This document shows, one piece after another, positions 7,658 to 13,609 of a stretch of 13,609 nucleotides of DNA (within the stretch, counting starts at the first letter, position 1; each line of letters begins with the position of its first letter). Where the stretch lies: positions 1 to 13,609 of the forward strand of contig CAMFKA010000029.1 in assembly GCA_945957185.1 (NCBI GenBank), given 5' to 3'. This DNA is from an uncultured Chlamydiaceae bacterium. Lineage in GTDB: Bacteria; Chlamydiota; Chlamydiia; Chlamydiales; Parachlamydiaceae. Under the pieces are notes generated by a model, which saw nothing but the letters and a program-made list of their open reading frames with translations, had not been told where the DNA came from and searched no databases. Both the position numbers and the translations under genes were made by a program.

Positions 7658-7875
7658 TGAAGCACGCCCTATGCCGCGGATGCGGCTAAGGCATGTAGCC
7701 ACATGCGCCAGCGTGTGGTAATGGTAAAAAAAAACTGAGCCGCGAAGGCGGCGACAGAAACCAACGCGAAACTCTGTCGCCGTTTTCACGGCTCAATTAT
7801 TTTTTTTGATCGTACCACACGCTGGCGCATGTGGCTACATGCCTTAGCCGCATTCGCGGCATAGGGCGTGCTTCA
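7658..7875. repeat. 218-bp near-perfect palindrome, possible non-autonomous mobile element
   Basis: The arms 7658-7720 and 7813-7875 are reverse complements over 63 bp with one mismatch (GCGGATG against GCGAATG). The 92-bp centre is itself self-complementary, with A9 facing T8 and a hairpin at 7736-7795. Each arm carries smaller hairpins: GCCGC-GGAT-GCGGC, GCATGT-AGCC-ACATGC and GTAGCCA-(14 nt)-TGGTA (7695-7720, inverted at 7813-7838). The right end supplies the TGA stop (7875-7873) of the EndoU-like gene. No clear target-site duplication flanks it and no transposase is encoded. It resembles a MITE or paired REP element; mobility is inferred. Confidence 0.85.
7726..7807. terminator. Bidirectional intrinsic terminator inside the palindrome
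   Basis: The core hairpin pairs TGAGCCG (7736-7742) with CGGCTCA (7789-7795) and CGGCGACAGA (7749-7758) with TCTGTCGCCG (7773-7782). The 6-nt segments between them pair weakly (one mismatch and two G-U pairs), and the loop is 14 nt. A9 (7726-7734) becomes a T9 run on the minus strand directly after the hairpin, and T8 (7800-7807) follows it on the plus strand. It would end the EndoU-like transcript before the beta-helix gene. Confidence 0.75.
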
Positions 7876-8862
7876 ATGCTGCTTGAGGAGTGTTTTGGGG
7901 AATTGAATATAAATTCCTTTGGCCACCCCAATTTGAATAAGCGGAGCCACGTCAACGATAAGCGATGTTGGCTTTGGATCTCGTACCGTGTATTTGATTA
8001 GTTTATTATCATATGTTGATTGATAATGCGTACGTGCCTGTGTTAGTAGTGTCTCAGCGGTGAATTGATACCGATTTTCTACAATTTCGTAGGTTTTGTC
8101 CGGAGCGTAAACGTCAAAGTAAAAAATGGGATAAGCAGATGTTCCAATAACGAAATTTGATCTGTATGTGGCTTCCATTGCAAATTTGTGCTGGGTCATC
8201 CACAAAATGCGATTTTCGTTTTTAACAACAAATGTTGTTTGACGAATGGTTTCTAATAACAACGATTGATTGGGGATCAACTTTTCAGGGAATATCGTTG
8301 AGTTCTTTAATTCATCATTTTTTACAAAAATCGTAGCCTGATAAGGTCCTTGAGTAGATTCTATTATATTCTTGAATGTGATGCCGTTAGTTGGATCAGA
8401 CTGAACGTAGTGGCAACCGCCTTTCTTATCGACACTCAAAATGTGTTTGAAATTGTAAACGCTTTCTCTTCGAGTGTGATTTTCAGGCTTATATTTACAC
8501 TCATCATAGATCTCAGCTAACGCTTCCAATTTATTGCATGTTGATGGCGATTTTTCGGTGATTGTGTCAAATAATTCGCAATATTCCTCTACAGAATCGC
8601 TACTGCTGCACGCACCATAGGTGTTGCCTAAAAAACTATCGTAAAATTCGCGCGCTTCTGTTGCTCTCAAACTGCGGAGTGGAGTGTCCGGAAGCGTCTT
8701 GATATTATCAATTTGATCTTCATCAGGATCACTGTGAATGGGAGTTGTGGCAGGAGATGTGTAAGGAGATGTGTTAAGTGAGTTCGGTGAACCTGGCGGG
8801 CTAAATCCCCACGAATATGATTGAGGACTAAAAGAATTATTTAATGTTAAAGACTTTGGCAT
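7873..8862 (-). CDS. Candidate EndoU-family ribonuclease, effector-like, 329 aa
   Basis: The ATG at 8862 follows GGAG with 7-nt spacing. Residues 1-65 are rich in Ser, Pro, Thr and Asn and probably disordered; there is no signal peptide or membrane segment, which suits a type III-secreted effector. Residues about 137-265 resemble, by eye, bacterial EndoU nuclease domains: HILSVDKKGGCH (140-151) has two histidines 11 apart in the H-I-L-x-x-D-x-x-G-G-x-H form, then GPYQATIFVK (172-181), then STIFPEKLIPNQSLLLETI (188-206), matching the family's Y-x-A-x-V-x-K and STFFP.nW...kv..eI segments, then VIGTSAYPIFYFDVY (238-252). H140 and H151 are the likely catalytic pair; K181 is a possible third residue. 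EndoU enzymes cut RNA, often at uridylates, and serve as toxins in bacteria. The last 65 residues are unassigned. No adjacent immunity gene is seen. The TGA stop lies in the palindrome end. Without the domain call it would be a hypothetical protein. Confidence 0.6.
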   Translation of the reverse strand: MPKSLTLNNSFSPQSYSWGFSPPGSPNSLNTSPYTSPATTPIHSDPDEDQIDNIKTLPDTPLRSLRATEAREFYDSFLGNTYGACSSSDSVEEYCELFDTITEKSPSTCNKLEALAEIYDECKYKPENHTRRESVYNFKHILSVDKKGGCHYVQSDPTNGITFKNIIESTQGPYQATIFVKNDELKNSTIFPEKLIPNQSLLLETIRQTTFVVKNENRILWMTQHKFAMEATYRSNFVIGTSAYPIFYFDVYAPDKTYEIVENRYQFTAETLLTQARTHYQSTYDNKLIKYTVRDPKPTSLIVDVAPLIQIGVAKGIYIQFPKTLLKQH

Positions 8863-9059
8863 ACGAATACTCCATATAAAACCATAAAAAGACTAACAAA
8901 ATTAAGATTAAAAGTCGAGATTGTTATATACCTAAACACCTCAAAAATTCTCAGTGCGCTCACCGGCTCAGTGGTGATTTATACAACAAGACCTTGCGGA
9001 ATAAGCTGGTATAGCACAGAATCGAGGGTCGGACCACTCTAATATCTGCGGAGAGAGTT
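8863..9059. promoter_or_regulatory. Divergent spacer between the EndoU-like and AsmA-like genes
   Basis: This 197-bp spacer must hold the promoters of both divergent genes. No consensus pair stands out. On the minus strand TATATA (8930-8925), with a weak TGAGAA 17 nt upstream, may serve the EndoU-like gene. On the plus strand TATACA (8980-8985) could be a -10 without a good -35. A direct repeat CTCAGTG occurs at 8950-8956 and 8967-8973 (17-nt period), and TCACC/GGTGA (8960-8964 and 8973-8977) forms a small inverted repeat. GGAGAGAG (9050-9057) is the ribosome site of the plus-strand gene. Confidence 0.35.
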
Positions 9060-12000
9060 TTGAAATTTATTAAATCAAAGATATTTCTTACTTCAGTTGC
9101 CATCTTACTAGGCTCCGTCATTTTCCTTTGGGATACGCTTGTTTCTTCTGCCCTCTCCTTCTATTTTAAAAGTTATATTAAAACAGAGTTTGGCGCCGAT
9201 GTCACAGTCCACAAAATCAGGCATAAAAAAAATACGTGGACGCTCCACTCTCCGAATGTGACTTTTCCCGGAGGCACTTTAAATGCAAAACAGCTGTCGA
9301 TAGGGTACACTCCGCATTTCTGGGATAGACGCATCGAAGTTAAAGTCAAAGTCTCCGATCCGCAATTTGAGCTTAACGACCAAACACTTGCCCTTCTCGA
9401 CGGATTCAAAAAGATGAATTTTGAATCCGGTTGGATCGATTATCACGTCTTTGTCGAATTGGAGAATGGCAGCGCCGTTGCGGAGCACCTTCCTCCACTA
9501 TTTTTTCATTTGCGTGAAGAGTTGGGTCCTCAAAGTCAATGCACCTTCCGGGGTGGCTTTTCCCCTTCCAATCAGATGGAAGGGTATTATTTATGTAAAG
9601 AAGGGGAACACTCCCAAGCTGTCATCCAATTTAACGACCTGGACTTAGCCTCTGCATCCAAATGGATGGAGCATCTGCAACCCGGTGGTTTGGAGTGGAT
9701 TATTGAGGAAGGTAAAATCAATGGCACCTGGACCATCAGCCCGACATACCATCTAGGCACGGGGGACGTGAAGGTATCGGAGCTTACACTGACATCTGTC
9801 GACAACCCGTTTACGATTCATATCCCCTCCTTATCGACCGCTAAAGTCGATAATGGTACGACAATCTTATTAGAGAATAAAGGGACGCTCAATGTGAAGG
9901 TGGATGAAGACGTCTTTATCGACCTGTACCACTTTGGCGGAGAGTTGTTCTTAGATAGAGAAGGCCTTTTAAAAGGCTCTATGGAGGGGTTAGCATCCCT
10001 GAGTCCCGCACACCCCAATATGCAAGTGTCCTTGGGAGTTGATCAGCCAAACTCTACCGATCTCTTTCAATATAAAGTGAATGGACCGCTACAAGCTTTT
10101 ACTTCGCAATTGCCATGCCGATACGAACATCTGATCGAAAACGATTTTGCAGGGACAGAAGCAGAGCTGCAAGGCAGCTGTGTAGCAATTGAGAAAGGGG
10201 TCGAATTGTGTACAAGCGTGAAGCTGTCGCAAAACGGGACACCCCTCATCGACGACTTTAATATCTACTGTCGCGTAGACCCCACCACCTCTAAATTCAT
10301 TGATGAAGGGAATTTTATCGCTCCAAATCTTAACTTAAAAACCGTTGTATCGCCGTTTTTATTTTTGGATAAACAGTTCGAGCTCTCCGGCACAGCATTT
10401 TTTGAAGGGACGTGGAACCCATCCTTACTTCACGTGCGGTATCGGCCGAACGGAGCGACATTAGAGAGCGATGCCCTCCTCGTCGAAGTGCCTTTACCCC
10501 CGGAACAGCCTGACGGCGAAGGGCCGTTTTTTCCCGGAGAACATTTTTTTGATTTCGATCGCAACCACCAATACGGCCGCCTCTATATCAACAACGGGTA
10601 CTATTTGGAGAAACGGACAGACCTCCTTTTTTCCGAATTAAACACACAGATCGTCTTTGAGGGGAAAACTTTAACAGCGACACAAATTCAAACCTGTTGC
10701 CAAGGGATCAATTTTCAAGGCACTGTCGGCCTCGATTACGCCTCTCCTCTAAAAAAGACTTTTGATTTGGATATTTTAATCGAGAAGATGGAGGGAAAGG
10801 TCTCCCAGATTCAAGATATGTTGACACACTTTCCTCAACCCCTTTTTCTCCATCGCCTTCCCATCGAAGGGAAAATCATGAACGGCAGGGGAGATAACAA
10901 AATCGCGCTTCATTTTATTACCGGAAAATGCAGCGTCGAAGCAGATATCAAAGGGGTTTTAGTCGAAGGGAAAACCGAGATGGACTCCTCCATTAGAGCT
11001 GAGGATATCTCATTTGAATTCGCTTATAACCATGAAAACAAAACCCTCGGACTCACCCATTTAGGCGGACTCCTAAAGGTGGGAACCCCCGTAACAGAGA
11101 AAGTTTTTCGCCTCCAAGGGGAAGGGGTCCACTTTAAAAATTATCTAAAAGGGGAAGGCGATTTCTCCATCTCACTGCGCGATGACAGGCAAGAGTGGAT
11201 CAAACTTGCCGGAGCAATAGAACCCGCAGATTCCCGCCAAAAAGGGGACCGCGTGAGAATTGTCGTCGACTCGAGCCGCTCCCATTTAAAAGAAGGGCAA
11301 CCTATCCACTGCACCTGCGAAGTAATAGATTGGGACGATTTAGATGAGTTGGATCTATCATTCCAACTGCAAGTCCCCGGAATTGTTAAAGAGTTGCAGC
11401 AAGGGGTGGAGTGTGGTTTGTTGAAACTACCCGAACCGTTTGTTGAACAGCTGAATGAATGGATCGAAGAGGAGAGCACAAAAGGGCAACTGTTAGTCCA
11501 GTTGGGGTATGATAGATCCACATCACTTGCGACAATGCAAGCAAGGGGCAAACAAATACAACTGGGAGAACACCACTACGACCAAGTGAATTTGGAAGCG
11601 AAAAAGCGACACCACACCTGGATGATCGAACAGTTGCAATTTGACGATTTTTCTGTTTCTGCAGACCTGCAAAGAGGGGAGCAAGATTGGAAGCTTAATT
11701 TTCTGGGCATCCAGTGGGGCGGAGCCCTGTTAGCTGGCCTAGAGGGGACTTTCGATCCTAATTCACGACAGCTGAATGCCCGGGTGAATTTGTTTGAGCT
11801 AGATATAGCAAAAGCTGCCGATTACCCCAGGTTTAAAGAAGTGATGGCAGATAAAAATGTGACGGGAGAATTAAAGGGGACAGGGGAGTGCTGTATCAGC
11901 TTAACCGAGGACGCTCCCGGATGGTCGTGCGATATTTTAGGGAACCTCAATACTCATGCGCTCTCTTATCACGGAATAGAACTAAACGATAGCTCCAACG

Positions 12001-13493
12001 TTTCCTTCCATTTGCTGTCCGACAAAACGATCGCTTTGAGAAATTTTAAAACAAAAGCCCTAGGCGTTGATTGGTTAGTAGAAAAGTGCTGCTACTCCCC
12101 AAAGAACTCTCAGTTAGAACTCGAGAACGTTTCTTTCCATTACCCCGTCAACGATGGACACATCTGGATGACGGCGCTGCAAACACGGTTTCCGGATCTG
12201 ATGGATCACTCCTTGCAAGAGACGATAGCAGGCCTTAAAACCGATGGTGCCATGAACGGTTCTTTCGATTTAGCCCTCACAGAAAATATCCATCAATTTA
12301 CTCTGCGGCTTGACGATGGTGACTACTCTTGGAAAGGGGAATCACGCCCTATCAGTCATTTTTCGCTTACTTCAACGCCAACGGAGAAGGCGTTTCGTTT
12401 TCAGACTGTTTGGCAAAATGCACACCCTTGGGTCAGTATCAAGACAGGAAACGGTGAGAAAGGGACATTGCTGATTGCCGAGGAATCGCTCGCAGAAAGC
12501 AGCGATAGCGCTGCTTTAGTAGTCGATTGGAAAAATCCGGCAGATAGACCATTGACAGTGGAAAAGGTTTCCGGTAACGCTTTTGGTATTGGCGCAGACC
12601 TGCAAAAGAGAGGAGATGATTATTCGGGACACCTCACCCTTGAGCTGCCGGCATTGGCGCCGATGTTGACGCACGAGCACCTGCTAGCCGTCCAGAAGGC
12701 ACAGCTGAAAGGGGCATACCGGTTTGAAGGGGAGTGGCATATCCCTTTTAATGAATCCGATTGGTTGAAAAAGGCAGCCTTCACAGGAACCTTAACAGGA
12801 AGCGGATGCGCCATGAAAGGGTATTGCTTCGATCACCTTGAAGGCATTTGCAATTTAACTCCCGGACGTTTTTTGCTGCACGAATGCCGTCTGCAAGACA
12901 CCGCATTCCATGGAGACTTGAAAGAGCTGCTGATCACTTACGAAGAGGATGATGATATCCCTGCAGAGTTTCATTTGAATATGCTTCAACTTAACGATGT
13001 GCGCCCCTTGTTAGTAAAGAAAGACTCTAACGACGAACCGTTGACGAAGAAGAATTTGATTTTCAATCAAGTGCAGCTGACAGAGTGTTTTGGGGAGATG
13101 GGGAATCCTCAATCGTATCAAGGGAAAGGGTTTTTACAGTTTTCGACTCCGAAAAAGCGGGGAATCGAATCTACACCGTTTGCTCTGCCCGCCGAGATTC
13201 TGTCGCGCCTTGGATTGAATTCGGCAATTATGACCCCCGTCAGCGGCACAGCCATCTTTGATATCACCGATGGACGGTGCTACATTCCTAGACTGAAAGA
13301 TGTTTATAGCCAGGGCAAATTATCGAAATTTTATATCTACCACTCGAAAGAGCCGTCTTATATAGATTTTGATGGGAATGTATCGGTACAAGTGAGAATC
13401 AAGCATTATAATCTGCTGTTCAAATTGTCGGAGATGCTGACGATTAACATTCGTGGAACTATTCAGAAGCCCTTATATTATCTCCAAAAGTAA
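9060..13493 (+). CDS. Large AsmA/TamB-like envelope protein with N-terminal membrane anchor, 1477 aa
   Basis: The start is TTG at 9060, with GGAG (9050-9053) 6 nt upstream; no in-frame ATG occurs until about residue 119, so the TTG start is well supported. One transmembrane segment (about residues 8-33, KIFLTSVAILLGSVIFLW onward) anchors the protein in the inner membrane with the long remainder in the periplasm. Next comes a segment typical of AsmA-like proteins (about 42-85, GADVTVHKIR then PGGTLNAKQLSIGY). The middle is a very long succession of amphipathic beta-strands of low individual conservation. The C-terminal part (about 1385-1477, with VSGTAIFDITDGRCYIPRL and a final IRGTIQKPLYYL) matches the usual AsmA-like ending. 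Proteins of this class (TamB, YhdP, YdbH) form hydrophobic grooves carrying phospholipid between the membranes, or help outer-membrane assembly; a similar role is inferred. Which subfamily it belongs to cannot be decided by eye. It is transcribed away from the other genes. Confidence 0.75.
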   Translation: MKFIKSKIFLTSVAILLGSVIFLWDTLVSSALSFYFKSYIKTEFGADVTVHKIRHKKNTWTLHSPNVTFPGGTLNAKQLSIGYTPHFWDRRIEVKVKVSDPQFELNDQTLALLDGFKKMNFESGWIDYHVFVELENGSAVAEHLPPLFFHLREELGPQSQCTFRGGFSPSNQMEGYYLCKEGEHSQAVIQFNDLDLASASKWMEHLQPGGLEWIIEEGKINGTWTISPTYHLGTGDVKVSELTLTSVDNPFTIHIPSLSTAKVDNGTTILLENKGTLNVKVDEDVFIDLYHFGGELFLDREGLLKGSMEGLASLSPAHPNMQVSLGVDQPNSTDLFQYKVNGPLQAFTSQLPCRYEHLIENDFAGTEAELQGSCVAIEKGVELCTSVKLSQNGTPLIDDFNIYCRVDPTTSKFIDEGNFIAPNLNLKTVVSPFLFLDKQFELSGTAFFEGTWNPSLLHVRYRPNGATLESDALLVEVPLPPEQPDGEGPFFPGEHFFDFDRNHQYGRLYINNGYYLEKRTDLLFSELNTQIVFEGKTLTATQIQTCCQGINFQGTVGLDYASPLKKTFDLDILIEKMEGKVSQIQDMLTHFPQPLFLHRLPIEGKIMNGRGDNKIALHFITGKCSVEADIKGVLVEGKTEMDSSIRAEDISFEFAYNHENKTLGLTHLGGLLKVGTPVTEKVFRLQGEGVHFKNYLKGEGDFSISLRDDRQEWIKLAGAIEPADSRQKGDRVRIVVDSSRSHLKEGQPIHCTCEVIDWDDLDELDLSFQLQVPGIVKELQQGVECGLLKLPEPFVEQLNEWIEEESTKGQLLVQLGYDRSTSLATMQARGKQIQLGEHHYDQVNLEAKKRHHTWMIEQLQFDDFSVSADLQRGEQDWKLNFLGIQWGGALLAGLEGTFDPNSRQLNARVNLFELDIAKAADYPRFKEVMADKNVTGELKGTGECCISLTEDAPGWSCDILGNLNTHALSYHGIELNDSSNVSFHLLSDKTIALRNFKTKALGVDWLVEKCCYSPKNSQLELENVSFHYPVNDGHIWMTALQTRFPDLMDHSLQETIAGLKTDGAMNGSFDLALTENIHQFTLRLDDGDYSWKGESRPISHFSLTSTPTEKAFRFQTVWQNAHPWVSIKTGNGEKGTLLIAEESLAESSDSAALVVDWKNPADRPLTVEKVSGNAFGIGADLQKRGDDYSGHLTLELPALAPMLTHEHLLAVQKAQLKGAYRFEGEWHIPFNESDWLKKAAFTGTLTGSGCAMKGYCFDHLEGICNLTPGRFLLHECRLQDTAFHGDLKELLITYEEDDDIPAEFHLNMLQLNDVRPLLVKKDSNDEPLTKKNLIFNQVQLTECFGEMGNPQSYQGKGFLQFSTPKKRGIESTPFALPAEILSRLGLNSAIMTPVSGTAIFDITDGRCYIPRLKDVYSQGKLSKFYIYHSKEPSYIDFDGNVSVQVRIKHYNLLFKLSEMLTINIRGTIQKPLYYLQK

Positions 13494-13500
13494 AACCCCT

Positions 13501-13516
13501 GCCCTTGCCCTTGCCC
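13501..13516. repeat. GCCCTT hexamer repeat after the AsmA-like stop codon
   Basis: Two and two-thirds units of GCCCTT begin 8 nt after the TAA at 13491-13493. A weak 5-bp hairpin (CCTTG at 13509-13513 with CAAGG at 13522-13526) is possible but has no T run after it. The position is comparable to the hexamer repeat after the autotransporter stop at 1779. Confidence 0.6.
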
Positions 13517-13541
13517 AAATTCAAGGAACAAGAGCAAGATA

Positions 13542-13573
13542 ACGCGGAGACGCAGAGACGCCGGGACGCGGAG
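13542..13573. repeat. Octamer tandem repeat (ACGCGGAG-type), four units, followed by T8
   Basis: Four consecutive 8-nt units: ACGCGGAG, ACGCAGAG, ACGCCGGG and ACGCGGAG, followed directly by eight T (13574-13581). The units are purine-rich on the plus strand and do not fold into a hairpin, so this is not a standard intrinsic terminator even though a T run follows. Nothing else is visible from here to the window end. Confidence 0.75.
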
Positions 13574-13609
13574 TTTTTTTTGTTTTATAAAAGAATTTAC
13601 TAATGACTT

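Noticed and set aside
7650..7885. Target-site duplication around the 218-bp palindrome
   Set aside because: The flanks (CCTACAG on the left, ATGCTGC on the right) do not match as a duplication, so transposition is not shown by the sequence.
13574..13581. T8 run as intrinsic terminator of the AsmA-like gene
   Set aside because: The preceding octamers are purine-rich and cannot form a stable hairpin; only a weak 5-bp stem exists about 50 nt upstream.

Overview
The window looks like chromosomal DNA of an environmental chlamydia (Parachlamydiales-type; Waddlia- or Criblamydia-like organisms come to mind). This is an inference from gene content: two Sec-exported, Pmp-like autotransporters with cysteine-containing beta-barrels, a Cys-rich secreted beta-helix protein, a long ankyrin protein, an effector-like protein with a Ser/Pro-rich N-terminus, and a giant AsmA-like envelope protein. 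No rRNA, tRNA or housekeeping gene is present to confirm it.

Layout. Five genes are on the minus strand and one on the plus strand. From the left: the ankyrin gene (1-1485, minus, 3' end outside the window) behind a near-consensus promoter; a 293-bp spacer with two short-unit tandem repeats; two related autotransporter genes (1779-3593 and 3609-5840, minus) 15 nt apart and probably co-transcribed, the larger one first; a 316-bp spacer holding a 135-bp inverted repeat and a further small palindrome; a secreted right-handed beta-helix protein (6157-7563, minus); a 309-bp spacer filled mainly by a 218-bp near-perfect palindrome with a bidirectional-terminator-like hairpin at its centre; a 329-residue protein (7873-8862, minus) in which I recognise a candidate bacterial EndoU ribonuclease domain; a 197-bp divergent spacer; and a 1477-residue AsmA/TamB-like protein (9060-13493, plus) starting at TTG, followed by more short tandem repeats.

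How it fits together. The autotransporters, the beta-helix protein and the AsmA-like protein are all envelope or surface components. The ankyrin and EndoU-like proteins lack signal peptides and look like type III-style effectors acting in the host cell. The region therefore reads as a host-interaction and surface island rather than a metabolic operon.

Most unusual points: (1) the cryptic EndoU-like nuclease; (2) the two large palindromes and one solitary hairpin share one architecture, TAGCCA-(13 or 14 nt self-complementary)-TGGTA or TGGCT, with stems that differ by compensatory changes, like a REP/REPIN family; (3) the TGA stop of the EndoU-like gene coincides with the last bases of the 218-bp palindrome; (4) the ankyrin protein is built from a three-fold super-repeat of about 130-150 residues; (5) the beta-helix protein carries a regular ladder of cysteines.
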